From Sipunculus nudus (taxonomy: Eukaryota > Annelida > Sipuncula > Golfingiida > Sipunculidae), in the NCBI GenBank assembly GCA_026874595.1, contig CM049315.1, forward strand, positions 58,960,889 to 59,024,888: a stretch of 64,000 nucleotides of DNA, given 5' to 3'. A model generated the notes under the pieces. It was not told the DNA's origin. It worked only from the letters and a program-made list of their open reading frames with translations, and did not search any database. The translations under genes were made by a program, and so were the position numbers. This document shows positions 11,697 to 25,560 of the stretch, in pieces. Numbering within the stretch: the first letter of the stretch is position 1; each line of letters starts with the position of its first letter.

Positions 11697-12736
11697 TTCT
11701 TTCAATGAAATTTCCTCACAATTTGATTGACTGAGGATAAATTTCAGCGTAGTTGGATCAAATTTGATAAAAGTTAGATCATTAATCCAGCTGGATACAA
11801 GTGTGTCAGTTCTTGTGTGTATTGCACTGTATACATATATAGATATATATGAACAATATAATTGATCAAGGTTGTCTGTGTTGCAGGTAGCCCTAATAAG
11901 TCTCCTGTTTAATAATATTGATCATTTTTTTTGGTGATACCAAAGCAGTAGTATACGTTTACACACATTGTACTGATATCATTCTTCTGCATGGGGTTTC
12001 TAACAGCAGAGGGTTAGACTTACATGTAATGTCAACCTGAAGTGTTCTTACTGGACTGATATGGCTTACTTGAGTCTAGAGACTAGTCATTCAGAAAACT
12101 GCAGTGCAGATGCCATCCTTAATATGACAACAACATTGCTGTACACAGCGGATGGTATTAACATTAGGCTATAACTATGAATGAAGAATTAACACAAAGG
12201 AAAACATATGGATGGACAAACTAGAGTATAAATCCCATCTCTGTAGTGACTGATGACATTTCCTGTGTCTTGCACAGTTTGTCCGTAGTAACCTTTTGTA
12301 TTCAGTGAGATATTCTTAAAAACAATCATGCATGGGATATAACCCATGATGCTAAATTATAACCGGATCTTGTTTAGACATGCTGATTGTAAGAAAGTAA
12401 ATAAATTCTTAAATTTAATACTTAGTTTAGTTTATTCCAAGTACTACACTTCATTCCACCACCTCTGTGTCCACCTCAATTTTCATGATTATTTTCATAC
12501 AATCTACTAAAGCTTACCTTTATTTACCCAAGAGGCAATTCAGACTAATATGGTGATTACCTAACAGCAAATTAATATTCTCCCATGTATGGCTTCCATA
12601 TGATTGATTCAGAAAGACATATGATAGAACAGTTGTATGGTCTTACGACATATCAGTGATAACCTAAGATGACAGACTAAAACTACGTCTAATTCATGAT
12701 TCATAGTGATACCGTGTTATTTGTATCTCATATGTT

Positions 12737-14335
12737 TTTAGCTCAGCTGACTATAAGTCATCTGAGCTATAGTCGTGGTCCTTTGTCCGTCGTCCGTCCG
12801 GCCCTCCCGCCGTCCGTCCGTTAACAGGGCACGTTTTAAAACCATTGGACCTACGAATCCAAAAGTCTGCATACCAATAGATGTCCCCAAAATCTCCTAC
12901 CATACCAAAAATTGGGTCATTAGGACTTCGTTTCTTCGAGATATTAAGGAAAAACCTCAGTTTTCCATAAAAAAGGCATTGTTACACTTCAAAGCTGCCT
13001 AATATCAAAACCACTGATCTGTTTTTGATCATATTTAGTATTCATATTTTTACATACATTTTCTGTGCACATACCAAAAATTAGGTTAGTATTGGATATT
13101 ATTTTGAAGTTATGGGCCCAAATATAATGCAGTTTCTTAAAAATCAGGAAATATATTTGCTCACTTAACATGAGAATTGCTGAGGCTGGAGACTTTTTTT
13201 CAGGAATATAACTTAATTTAATCAAGATTCAATTGTTTACCCAAAATTAGATTTGAATTTTGCAAATTTTTCAAGTTATTAGCATAAATAAAAAATCAGT
13301 ACCTTAAATTTTGTCCTACTTTGGCAATGGCACGTTTTTTCCCTGTAAGCACTGTTGATTTAATTTTCACAGCATATATACATAAGGATTTAATCTTTTA
13401 AAATCTGAAATTTCAAAGGAATTGTTTGAAAAGAGTAACTTTATTCAAGTTTTCATACACCATGTCAAGTGTTGTTTACATCTGGCCCACCTAGTAATAC
13501 AGTCTTCACTTGCATTATGTAACCCACCACAGGCAGCTTGCCTTGGCTTAGCTTGGCCACTACTAGCAGGCTTCCCCTCTGCCCTGCACTCCCCCCCCAA
13601 CTGGTGCATAAACTAGATGAATGTTATAATTTTCTGAATTTTATTTTATTTTTGGCTATGCTACATTTTAGATTTTGTATTGTACCACCAGGGTTACAAT
13701 GATTAAAGTGCACATTTAATTTTGTCCACAAAGTGATGTATTGCTATGAAAGTGTGGATGTTCATCAGAGTGCTCATTAAAGATTTTAATTTGTTTGACT
13801 TATAACTCATGGTTGTATCAGTTGTTACATGATACTGGCTAAATAATCAAAATTTATATTGCTGATCCTTTATTCAGTTCATAAAATTAAACGTTCCCAA
13901 CTCCAGTTTGCTCCTGGTATAATATATTGGGTGTTTTGATCCTTGGATTAATTTTAACACATGTATTAGTTTCATAGTTGAGAATACTTTTCTTTTTTTC
14001 CTGATACCATTTAAAAAAATAAAAATATTTAAATTTTTCCTATTAGTGATGTGGATTTAATGTTCACAGCATGTACACATTAGCATTTCATCTGTTAAAA
14101 TCTGAAATTTGAAACTAATTTATCAAAAACTGTAGATTTTATTCAAGTTTCCAGGTACCAAGTCTTCATTGTTTACATCAGGTCAGTATAAATGCAGTGT
14201 ACTGGGCAGTTATATAACACCTTCAGGTCTGACCTACTGCCACTGTGAGTGTCTGGGTCAGGCTGGGTCAGGCAGTAATTACCAGAGAGCCTCTCTCTCT
14301 TTCTCTCTCTCTCTCTGGCAGTCCAGCTCTCTCTT

Positions 14336-14382
<47 letters not shown>

Positions 14383-14400
14383 CTTTTTCTCTTTCTCTCC

Positions 14401-14439
<39 letters not shown>

Positions 14440-15812
14440 CCTTATTGCCTCCCTTCCTCCCTCCATCCCATTCTGTTGACAGGTACTATAAACTAGATAC
14501 ATTAGCTATAAATGTTGATGCAATTTAGAAATGTGAATCAACTGAAAAATTCACAATCACATGTATGTTATACTGTAAATTTATAGTAACATTTGTAAAC
14601 CTGGATAAAAATTATGTAATGAAAACAAGGAATAAATGCAAATATTGTTAATTTTTTATTGGCTCAGTAGAATGGGGAAAAAAATGATTTGCTTTGTTTC
14701 TCCATCTTTCTGTCTGTTTTAAATATTTAATGTTCATGAAAAAACTTTTTTTTTATAAGCACTGTTGAATTAAATTTCATATCCTGTATGTATATGCAAG
14801 GGTGTTGTAACTCACTCTCACCATCCCCTTCTTCATCCCACTGAGGCTTTGCTCCTTGGCACTGTGAACAATAGTTCTATGGCTATAGCATAAAATTTAA
14901 TAATTAAAGAAAATATCTGCAGAGAGACAGAGGCGTTGTAACTCTGATGATAACACAAATCCCCCCTCCCCATATCAAATCATTGCACCTGTGGAGTGGG
15001 GACTTATGGCAACTGTATACATATCATAAAATTGATAAAAAAGGTTTACCAAGTAATTTGGATCTCATCAGACAAATGTGTAAACTGTTGAACTGTCAAC
15101 AGCTTATCAAAAATGTAATCAATGGAAAGGCATGGTCAGATCTCAAATATTATTTGCAACATTTTCTTCAATCATATAAACCACCCATGGCCCAAATTAC
15201 CTCTTCCTCTCAAACTTTATCTCCATTTCATCATATTTTTAATATTTTAACCTTCTAGGTGGTTCAGTAATGTTGACCATTTGTCCATAGGTACCTATGT
15301 ACATGCCAGAAATTATGTCAATATTGTGTAATATGTAGACGTGAGGGTCATCAAAATAATGTACCTTGTCAAGACCGATCTTGTCAAGATATCATGTCAC
15401 ACAGTCACAAATTCATAAATCCCCTCATCAGCATAGTTAATCATAACCTTGTATCTGTCAAATTGAAAGCTTGCAGTTTTCCATACACTATAGATCCTTC
15501 ATCAAATAGCCTTATCATCATTATACCACTGCTTAATATACTGTCATTGCATTCATATTTGCTCAAATAAATTGTTTTTTTCGACCCCTCTCAAATAAAT
15601 AAAAATTAAAACCACTATATTTTACTCCATATTAATCCATCAGTCAGATTATTTTATATATCATTTACTCACATATTACATTATATTCCTTTATAAAAGC
15701 CCAACATGACCATGATATTCATAAGCTTTTTCTACTCAATATAGTATAACAATGGTGATACATTTATAGTCCAATCATGATCAGCTGAGCGCCGTGACCC
15801 ACGGGTCCCTTG
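12737..15812 (+). mobile_element. Helentron-like hairpin element, complete 3.1 kb copy
   Basis: The 5' end is a 14-bp-arm hairpin (TAGCTCAGCTGACT, loop ATA, AGTCATCTGAGCTA) at 12739-12769, then (CCGT)n at 12785-12822. The 3' end has CAGCTGAGC (15782-15790), complementary to GCTCAGCTG at 12741-12749. It also has the hairpin GACCCACGGGTC (15796-15807) and the end CTTG then TTT. The interior shows the family's repeated segment (CTGCCTAATATCAAAACCAC and others), an added (CT)n block and extra sequence, making it longer than the 2.6 kb copies. Non-coding. A 103-codon frame at 14947-15258 inside it is not recognisable. Confidence 0.8.
14288..14437 (+). repeat. (CT)n microsatellite
   Basis: About 150 bp of interrupted CT dinucleotides within the 3.1 kb element. 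The open frames on both strands here (Ser/Leu and Arg/Glu runs) are by-products of the repeat. Confidence 0.92.
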
Positions 15813-16942
15813 TTTACATCACACATCACCAATTGAACTGACGTCATAATTTTTGCAGCCCTTTCTAGACAAATCAACACAGTCCCAGCATTGCAAAGTA
15901 AATATATTTATTTCATGCCTGTTTGAATCATCATAAATTGCCACATTACTCCTTTGATAAAAGCTAAATTGTAATGGCAAACAAAATAAATTTGAAAGAA
16001 ATAACGCGAAAAATTAAGTGGACAGGGGTGTTGGAACAGAGTATAGTTGCAAGTGGTAAAGCATTGCAAGCATTTGTTATCACATAAAGATTTTTTTATT
16101 GCTATTAATGCTAATTTCAATATGACTCATACGGCCACTGGCACTCTGACATCTCATATGGTTGAAGGGAAAAAACTGCTACCATAACAATAGGGGGTGA
16201 TATCATATTTGCCAGAAAACCCCACACTACTCTGCTGACCACATGCAGGCAATAGTAGAGTGACAGAGGACAAACTCCTGTCACAGCACTTGATGTACAT
16301 ACATAGGCTTGGGAAATCAGGTTTACTGCACTGAGTAAAACATGAGCCAGTGGATGATGAACCCAGCACTCCTCTAAATTACACCGAACAAATTAGATAA
16401 AGAAAGCCCTGACCAGGGGGACCTGTCAAACCCTCCGGAGAGTGCAAAAATATGCAGGTCTCAGTGTGGAATTAATCGAGAGTTTATTAATTTGAAAGAA
16501 AATGATCTATTAAACCCCTGGCCCTTGATCTTCTTGGTAAAACTTTGAGTCAAAATGAGAACAGCCAGACTGATTTATCTGCAGGTGAACCAAGAATTGA
16601 TTTGGTTTGACAAATGCTGACATATGTTTTTCGAGGTGATTTCATCTTTTGGCTATTTCTGTTTTGCATCAAAATGTGTAGTAGTCCTTTGATCAGACAT
16701 TTCATCAATAGTTCACACAGAAGAAGCAATTCATGGATGTAATCATTCTTAGAATACTTTAAATTTGTGCCCATGGATGTTTGAGAATTATAATCTCACA
16801 TTGTGTCACATGCAGAAACAAAGATCAAATAGGTTCAGTTGATACCATCATCCTGCAGAAGATGTTAATGATTATTCTGATAACATTTACCATAAATACT
16901 GATATGAGATGTTTTTAGTGACAACAGAAATTTCCTTAAATA

Positions 16943-18328
16943 CCATAAAATCTCCACTTAAAACCGCACTTCCGATTAAAACCGCACCCAGACTTCGCCG
17001 AAATTCCAGGTGAGACATCGTGAGGGGCTCAAATACTAAGAACCCCCCTTTTAAACCGCACCAACTTTCGCTACGGAATGATTTGACAAAAGACACAATC
17101 AAGCTATCATCTAGAAATGAACACGCGTAGGTTGCGACTCGGCCATTCCTGTCCACTTTTAAATTCCTTGGGCATTTTATTTAAACACATCATAACACTT
17201 TTTTGCAGGGTCACTCAAGCATGAAGTTTGGGAAGACGCAAGGGCCGGTGAACCTCTGCCTGTTTATACAGATTTTATATTCCGTGCCGTATTCTTGTTT
17301 GCTACTGATTTGTCATTATATTTTGGAAAAAACATTCTGCTGATCCATTTCAAGTCACTGTATATATTAATTCTAAAAATTTTTGATGAAACTACCATTT
17401 TCTGGAATTACTCGGAAGATTCAAATCATTTTCATACCGGTTACTTCGGTATTATCATCGTCACATCGTACGTTGACATCGCTCCCTGTCACAATATGCT
17501 GGCGCGTTTGAAAACATCGCTGGTCAACTTAACTAAATATCAAAGTAATTGAAGTTACCTTGTCGAGATACGCACGTATAGGAAACATGACGCTTGATAA
17601 CGAGTGATTTTAAGGTAAAATTAAAGAGGACAGTCGGGGTAAGCAAGTTTTTTTTCCTGAAGAAAGTTTCTGTGTGGGGAGCCATTTTGTCAAGGCAGTG
17701 TTCACGCAAGGCACGCTGGGACGAAATAGGTGGCTGTTCTGTTTACCACCCACCGCGTACAGCCGTTCAAAATATTCTTAGCAGAATACCGGAGCGTTTC
17801 AGCACATGGCGGCACTCAAACTTGATTTTAAAACGATCGTCTGCCATTGTGTGACTCCTTACGATGTCAGCTTTTTATTCATTTTACGTTTTAAAAAAAT
17901 AATCATTGCTAAATAATGCCGCAAATGGGTTTAGGCTTTTATTTCAATTTTGCTTAACCATGCCCAACGAAGTGGGCCGCTGTGTGTTACAGCAGGGTTG
18001 TTGTAAACGTATTATTTGACAATTACCAAAATTTTATAACAAGTTATATATCACACGAAAACCTATCAGCAATATTTAATTTATAAATAACAAATAATCG
18101 TAAATAAAACATTTACACACAGCTCCCATGCATGCGAGACTGCTGCTAAGAACGGCCTTCGAAAGTTGCAATATTATCGCCCACTCGCCGGCCCCAAAAC
18201 GATGTCTGTCAGGAAGATATTCAGGAAACCCTTCTAGTATAAACCGCACAGTGCTTTCAGGAAATCAACCTGATTTCAAGATTTTGAATTTCTTGATTAA
18301 ACCGCGGTTTTAAGTGGAGATTTTACGG
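16943..18328. mobile_element. Tc1/mariner-like (pogo-type?) element, 1.39 kb, non-autonomous
   Basis: Left end CCATAAAATCTCCACTTAAA at 16943 and the reverse complement of the right end (CCGTAAAATCTCCACTTAAA) match over 25 bp with one difference. Both ends are flanked by TA (16941-16942 and 18329-18330), the target duplication of the Tc1/mariner superfamily. Further AAACCGCA motifs lie inside both ends, at about 16977, 17053 and 18240, like subterminal transposase sites. The interior has no DDE/D transposase frame; the best frames are about 85 codons and unrecognised. It is therefore a deletion derivative or a cargo-carrying element. The part at 17640-17870 is markedly richer in CpG than its surroundings. 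Confidence 0.85.
17640..17916 (+). other. CpG-rich internal cargo of the TIR element
   Basis: Base composition here resembles a promoter or first exon rather than the AT-rich element ends. It includes GCCATTTTGTC, CCACCCACCGCGTACAGC and ACATGGCGGCACTC. An ATG at 17806 opens a 36-codon frame starting MAALKLDFKT with no obvious donor site. It could be a captured host fragment or the native promoter region of the parent transposon. I do not recognise the peptide. Confidence 0.3.
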
Positions 18329-19755
18329 TAGTCTCTTTATTATTCTCAGCCTTAGGGCTGGCTCTCGGGAGAAATGTAAATTTATGTCAGTTATTAGCCC
18401 AGATTCAACTAATTTTAATATTGTTTATTAGCACAAGGTGTCAAAGTTATATTGGTCAAAATATGGATATTCATGTAACAGGTAACATTGATTTTGGTAA
18501 CCATACCTAGCCGTAAACATAGTCATGCAATCATAAGCAATAATATAAGCATAACACAGTCTCAATGAAAAGGTATACAATTAAAAGTTTTCATAATTTG
18601 TCTTAGAATATCTTGAAAGTTGCTGATAATCTTTAATTTTAATGTTTTCTTTGTGATAAAAATGACAAGTGGTTTGGTTTGCTGTACTTGTTCTTAAAAA
18701 CTATATTTTAATTTAATGTCACTTTTTGTCAGGACCATCAACAATAATTTTGATTCTTGTCAGAGGCTCAGAAAATAAAAATGATTCATGTCGGAGCCAT
18801 TGATAATCATGACAGTCATAAGACTTGTATAACCTGTTACATAAATTTGTTTATTTAACATCACACCAGCCACAGTGGTCAATTTTTAAACAGAAAGTTA
18901 CTTATTTATACATCACTCATTGTCATGTGATAATGTTCATGCTCAGCTGGTGGACAGTGCCACCTGCAGGTCATGCTCCTAACCTTCAAATAAGATCATA
19001 AATAGTTAACACAGAGTAGTATTGTTCTCTGATCTTTGTTCCTACACACGCACTGTGTCATCTGATCCCATACACAGTGGCAGCTACCCCAAGGACTCGT
19101 GTACTGTCATTTAATCTGGCGTAGGACTGTATTTGCCTCCAACATCTGTGTTTTTTCCTGCTAAATTTAGAGGAACTTGGATTTCATCCAGTTATTGGAT
19201 AGGCGTTCATCCCTTTTGGCTCCTGTGAACTCAAAAGATTGGATGATAGATGAAATTTAGGATTGCACAGGCCTATACAAAGACCTTAACAGTGTTATGG
19301 TAATAATCAAGACATTGGTGTTTGAAGGAAAGAATGTGTAGACGTCTTGATTATGACTCAGATAGTGTTACTTGTCTGTGTCAATAAGGTTCAAAAGCCA
19401 CTGGAGTAGAAAGAGTTCATTACTGGTATACAGCTAGCTGAAAGAAAACCCATTACCACTGATGTTTTCTGTGTCTGTGAGACAGAGCTTGTTATTTAGC
19501 TCTCTCTGTATACCTACAACATATGAGACTACTGGTCAGGCTACTCAGCTTGCATGGCAACACCAATTTGGTCCACAAAAGTGCTTAAAATGCAAAAATT
19601 GGCTTTAGGCACATTAAGGACTTGTAAAATGTGTTATGTACAGGCTACAGGGCTTGATTTTAACCTCAGCTGTTTGATCCCTTAACCTTATCAAATTTTG
19701 TATTTAAGGAACACAATGTATTGCAGAATATGATGGCATAAAATAGCTGAGAAAA

Positions 19756-19809
19756 GCTACAAGAATGAGGTTGAGACTGATGTCGTCAGTGATATCAGAC
19801 TATAAACCC
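19756..19809 (+). repeat. SINE tail fragment shared with 52.6 kb
   Basis: The stretch GCTACAAGAATGAGG, then GAGACTGA and GATATCAGACTATAAACC, recurs at 52559-52647 behind a tRNA-like SINE head. Here I see only the 3' part. The upstream ~60 bp do not show A/B boxes, so this is probably a 5'-truncated copy. Confidence 0.55.
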
Positions 19810-20224
19810 CCTACCTCTCCCTCTCCTGTTTCTTAGATGCACTCCTCAAAATTAAAAACTGAACTATCTGCAGAAAAATAAACATTTACTATATTTGTGA
19901 ATGTTGTGAAAGTGTGGGATGCTGCTTTGTGCATATGTTTCTAATCTCTGTCTGACCTGCAAGGTGACCGAGGGAACACGGTCAATAACAGTCATGTTGC
20001 GGTCAGCTGCTTGCGTTTAACTGCACATAAATGCTGTGATCAATGTCTTATTTTACTGAAGTGCCTTAGATCAATGTAGAGCATAGGGTAGTTAAAAACA
20101 AAAATATAATCCGGACACACTAAAGAAATAAATTGTTGCACGAGGGGCCATTTAGAGGAAAACCCCTGCTCTTGCATTCAGCTTTCTGTCTGTAGTCTGT
20201 ACTTAATTCTGATATTGCCTTGTG

Positions 20225-20480
20225 GGTGCATTTTAAGGGAGACTATAATATGACTAAAAAAATTCATCTTCTTTCACATATAGCTCATCTACCCATAGGG
20301 TTAGAACCCTATTAATTTTGAGGTCAAGGTCACTGGGCACATTTCTTTTCAAAAGATTTTGGACATTTTTTAAGCAAAACTTTTCATCCCAAACCTTCCA
20401 TCTTTCACGAATGGGTCACCTACCAACCAGAATAAATTAATTACGTTTTTGGGGCCACAAGGTCAAGGTCACAGGGGTAT
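20225..20480 (+). repeat. Diverged fragment of the AGGTCA-unit repeat
   Basis: GGGTGCATTTTAAGGGAGAC, then TTCATCTTCTTTCACATATAGC, AGGTCAAGGTCAC and GGTCAAGGTCACAGGGG, follow the unit order of the element at 9961-11696, with deletions. No ends are preserved, so this is an old relic in the same intron. Confidence 0.65.
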
Positions 20481-22344
20481 CATACTGATTTTGAGAATAT
20501 ATATTTGACATACATCTAGTCCATCAATCCTCCATCTCAAAAACAGGTTGGTCTGATATGACCTGTGACTGGGTACAAATTGGAGAATGAAGAAATGGCT
20601 ACACTGCATCACAATACAGTGTGCCTGTAATATAGAGGTTATTTCTGTATTTCTGAACACACTATAAAGGATATTCAAGAGACATCCACAATATAGAGTA
20701 TTTCATGTTTTACTTACATGGTAATATCAAGACTTATAATAACAAAGTAAATACATGAGGTTGTCTCGTGTGCCTGTTCAAGAGAAGTGGTCAGTAATAG
20801 AGGGACCTGTAATGAAGTACCAGTAAACATCAGTATTACCCTTGTGACTACCGTAAATCAGTTTTCTTTTTTGTTTTGACTCTTTGGTTTTTAATAGGTA
20901 AATACCACACCCTGTCTCGTAGTGAAGTTTTAAGTTGTTTGATTTTTGTAGTACTCAAAGTGCCTCACAAGAAAATACAGGTTTTGTTTGTGTCATGGTC
21001 ATGCTGTAAACCACAGGACTGTTGTAGGGTATGAGTTTGCTATAGAGTGGAATATGTTTCTTAATCCTTCTCTAAAGACACTCCTTATACTGTAATAGTG
21101 TTAAAAGGTTAGGTGTGATTATTCTATATGTGTGATAATAGCCAGATCATTGGCAGAGCAAACTTGACCCAAATACCACGGATAACACTCAAGTTTGATA
21201 TGGTTATAAGAGAACAGGTACCCGCAGAATGAATTAACTGATAGATGGCCCAATTAGTTCTTGTCATACTGAAACTTGTGCCAGACTAGGAAAGGAGTGG
21301 TGTGGGGGTAAGGGGGAAAATTCCAGAAAAGGACCTCCCTGAGAAACAATTGCCTGAAGACAATTGTGGCTAGACTTAGCAGAATGGAGAAATTTAGTTT
21401 TGTTTGTTTCCATTCTGATTATATTTGTAAAGGTAATATACCACCATTTTGATTCTGATGTTGATTTGTATAACACCTGACCCAGTGGTATGAACTGGAA
21501 TGCATGAAAAAGAATCAAGTGTAATCCCAATGGGCCATACTGGATCCTGTGTGAGATTTTTTTGTCACTGTGGGCCCAACTGTGTATTTGAAAGGAGCCA
21601 AACTGGATCCTGTGTCAGCTAGTTATTTTTAGTGTTTACATCACATCATTCAAACAAACAGATGTCATATGACTGTTTTTGCATGTAACCAGTGACCTAA
21701 ACTGCCATTAGTGGGATTGCATTTTGTGCTGGGTTGACTTTTACTCAAAATTTTTGTAAAGGTGATTTCTTGAAAGTTTTAGAAGACCTGTATTTAATTT
21801 ATTCCCTTTTTGTAAATTAGTTTATGCCTCAAGATTTCTTTGCAGTATGGCTTTCTATGATGAACTTTTCAGTTTAAAAATATATCCCCCAGCCCCCACC
21901 AAAAAAAAACAGAAACAGGTGGACACCAGCTAGTGGAACAGACCATAGTAAATGTTAGTATAAAATGCCACACATTTAACACAAGAGGTCAGAGTTTGTT
22001 GATGTACTTAACATAATACCAGCATCATACTGGGACTATGATACCAGCATATATATATAAAATATGACACATTATACATGTGATATAAGGAAATGAGTAA
22101 CCTATCATTATCCCTTATGCGGGACATTATGGATCAGTTTGCATAATTTGTGAATCATAAAGACACATTTTGCTGTAGTTTATATCGTTTTACATCATAA
22201 TGGTCTGAAACAGTTGAGCGGTAGCAGTAGGTTTGTGGTCACAAGATTGTCCAGTGCCAGGAGACTACTAAATTCACCGAAGCAATCCGTAATTATTAAC
22301 TATTTATCAGAAAATAACTCAGATGTACTACGAGGTCCATGTTT

Positions 22345-22547
22345 AACTGTAGCTTTTATCATCACTACATCTGACTTACCACAAGTATTGATATATAGGG
22401 TCAATACAGACTTATAACACATTTAATGTAAGGACTTGGTGAAATGGAAAGGAAATTTATAGCCAGCCTGGTCCGCCTATGTGGCATTGTCCAGATGATA
22501 TAGTGTGTACTGGCCAGTCCAATGCAGTGATGATAAAAGCTACAGTT
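22345..22547. repeat. Inverted repeat, 22-bp perfect arms
   Basis: AACTGTAGCTTTTATCATCA (arm 22345-22366) is repeated exactly as its complement at 22526-22547, with about 160 bp between. Similarity continues weakly beyond the arms. It may be a small fold-back MITE relic. Confidence 0.65.
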
Positions 22548-22954
22548 GTATATATTCCATTATTCACTGGAGTAATGGTATATTTATGAAGTATTAGCAT
22601 TACAACTGAATCAGTTAATGCCAACGTATCATAACATATGTTGTTTCCTATTAGACTTTTCAAAGTACAACATTTGTGCAATGAAATACACAATCCATTG
22701 TTTAACCAAGGAGTTAATTTATAGTGTCTGCTTGGTTTAACTAGTGATCTCCACTGACAGAGTAAGTAGGCAGAGGTTTATGTGATTTTCATGGTTTGTG
22801 TGTATTGGTCTGTGCATTATCTTAGAAAGTTGTCCATGAATTATGATGACATTTTTATGGAAAAATTACCCTTGGGACCAAGAACAATGGGAACAGTTTG
22901 AGGATGGGTTGGTAAAATCAAAAATATATACCTTTTTGATCAGGCCAATTTGCC

Positions 22955-25560
22955 TTTTTAGCTCAGCTGACTATAAGTCATCTGAGCTATAGTTGTGGTC
23001 CATTGTCCGTCGTCTGTCCGTCCATCCGTCTGTCCGTCCGTCCCTCCGTCCGTCCGTAGATGTGGCACGTTTTGAAACCGTAAGACCTAGGAATCCAAAA
23101 TTCGGCATAATGTTAGATGTCCCCAAGATCTCCTACCAAGCCGAAAACTGGGTCTTTGCGACTTCGTTCCTTTGAGAAATTAAGGAAAAACCTCAATTTT
23201 TTATTAAAAACCTATTTTCTCACTTCAGGACTGCCTAATATCTAAACCAATCATCTGTTTTTCCTCATATTAACCATAAATATTCCTCTATATAGTTCCT
23301 ATGTACATGCCATAATTTATGTCTGTATTATATAATTTAAAAAAGTTATGGCCCCAAACATAATGCTTTTTGTAAAAAATCAGGAAAGATATTTCATCAC
23401 TTAACACAAAACATGTTAAAGCTATGGACTTTTTTCCAGTAATATAACTTTAATTAATCAAAATTAAATTGTATACCCAAAATTAGATCAAAATCTTTTA
23501 TATTTTTTAAAATATTAACAAAAATAAAAAATTGGTACCTTAAATTTTGCCCAAATTTGACCATGGCACTTTTTTTCCTGTAAGTACTGTGGATTTAATT
23601 TTCACAGCATGTTTTTGTTAGCATTTTGTCTGTTAACACCAAAAATTTGAAACCAGTTGATCAAAAACTGTAGATTTTATTCAAGTTTTCAAGCACCATG
23701 TAACATATTGTTTACATCAAGCTAGTTTCATGCAGTTTGCAAAGAGCTCAGTGCCCCAGCTTCAGCTCTCAGTTCCTAAAATTGGGCATACAATTAGATG
23801 TCTCCCAAATCCCCTACCATGCCAAGAATTTGGTCACTAGGACTTAATACCTTGGAGATATTAATGAAAAACTTCATTTTTTCCACTAAAAACCCATTGT
23901 TACACTTCAAGACTGCCTAATATCAAAACCACTGATCTGACTTTAATCATATATAATATACATATTTTTCTATACATTCTCTATGCAAATGCCAGAAATG
24001 ATGTCAGTATTGCGTAATTGTTTTAAGTTATGGGCCCAAACATAATGCACTTTGTAAAAAATCAAGAAATATCTTTACTCCCTTAACAAGAGGATTGCTG
24101 AAGCTAGAGATTTTTTGTCAGGGATGTAACATTATTTAATCAAGATTCAATTGAATACCCAAAATTAGTTCTGAATTTTTCAAATATTATAAGTTATTAG
24201 TATAAATATAAATTAGTACCTTAAATTTTGCCCAGCTTTGACCATGGCACGTTTGTTTCCTGTGAGCACTGTTGATATAATTTTCATATCATGCACACAT
24301 AAGGATTTCAGCTTTTTAGTTTAGAAAGCTGTTAGAAATTGGCCAAAAATTGTAGCTTTTATTAATGTTTTTGTGAGACCATGTCATAACCTTGGCTCTC
24401 TCTAGCCCCTCTTGAGTCACCTGTATGTTGACCTTGTTGAACTTTCAGCAAATTATGCATGCTTGAGGCAGGCCTCAAACTGGGGCAGCCAGGCAGCTTA
24501 TGGCCAGCCACAGTTGATCCAGGTGTCCAACCCAACTCATCTAGTAGTTTTAACCAACAACATAACAGTAAACAATAAATTAATAATTTTTTATTGATTT
24601 TTAATAACAAATTAAAGAAAAATAGAAAAGGAATTTGTTAGTTGACAATAACAGGAAATTAACTTGCAGTTACTGATGATATAAGAATCTTGTATCGATG
24701 GATAGAATGTCACGTATTCCAAATAACACCATGCAGTCACCTATGATATTTTTCAGGTCAATTTTAATGATAAAAAAGTAAATCATATTATTCATTACTA
24801 ATCATTAGGGATCATATGAAGAAAATTAATGATAGACAAAGATGCAAATTGTGAAATTAGTCAAAAATGAATATATTACATTTATTTTTTTTTTAATATA
24901 AATAAAAGCCATAAACCCAGGTACTTATGATCATTATTTAAATGTGTGAATTTTGTATATTCTGGATTCTCAACATCATTGTTTGGTGAAAACTGAATAA
25001 ATACCAGGCATGGTGCGAATACTTTGCAACTGTATTTAAATACGAATATGAATATGTACTCCATGATAAAATTTCATTCATAAGAATGGGAATTCAGGTA
25101 AAAATGAAAGTATATGAATACCAGTGCAAATACTTTCAAAATGTATTCATGAATGCATTCATTAATATATTCTTTAATATTATTTTTATAATCATTTTAG
25201 TTATATTTTATTTTAAAAAATCATACTATTCTTGTATTATTTTTAATAAAAATTATATTTGGGACAATATTTGTAATTTTTTTTAATAAATAGTTAAACT
25301 CTTATATTATATGTTCTGCTCATAAGTTATATGGCCAAGTCAAAACTGTGTGACAATAGCACTCCATTTGTTAATAAAATAAATGAAATCAATCCTCTTC
25401 CCTGTCTCCAAAGGTACTATCAAAATCATACATAAGCTAAACAACAACAACTCATAATACAGCTTATTTTTTTACCACATAAAACCAGCATGTGCCTCAT
25501 TTCTAAATCATATTTTTTATCATATATAACAACTGAGCGCCGTGACCCATAGGTCCCTTG
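22955..25560 (+). mobile_element. Helentron-like hairpin element, twin copy 1 (2.6 kb)
   Basis: Starts TTTTTAGCTCAGCTG with the family hairpin at 22959-22989, then (CCGT)n to about 23058. Two internal units about 680 bp apart, each with CTGCCTAATATC, AAACCACT... and TATGGGCCCAAACATAATGC or a variant, are followed by a ~1 kb tail. The 3' end has GACCCATAGGTC (25544-25555) and CTTG at 25557-25560, then TTT. The right end (AACTGAGC) pairs with the left GCTCAGC less perfectly than in the other copies. Non-autonomous: no Rep or helicase motif. It is followed, after the 35-bp minisatellite, by a second copy in the same orientation. Confidence 0.82.

Noticed and set aside
10685-11705. A series of ~60-codon minus-strand ORFs with recurring VTLTFDL words.
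   Set aside because: They are the same frame in successive units of the AGGTCA repeat, with stops at unit ends. Non-coding repeat.
14169-14528. 119- and 109-codon ORFs of Ser/Leu or Arg/Glu over the CT tract, and Tyr/Ile ORFs over the TA tract at 6715-7048.
   Set aside because: Microsatellite translations without any flanking coding signal.
14947-15258. 103-codon + strand ORF (KKGLPSNLDLIRQMCKLLN).
   Set aside because: It lies inside the 3.1 kb Helentron-like element, has no homologue I recognise and no Rep or helicase motif.
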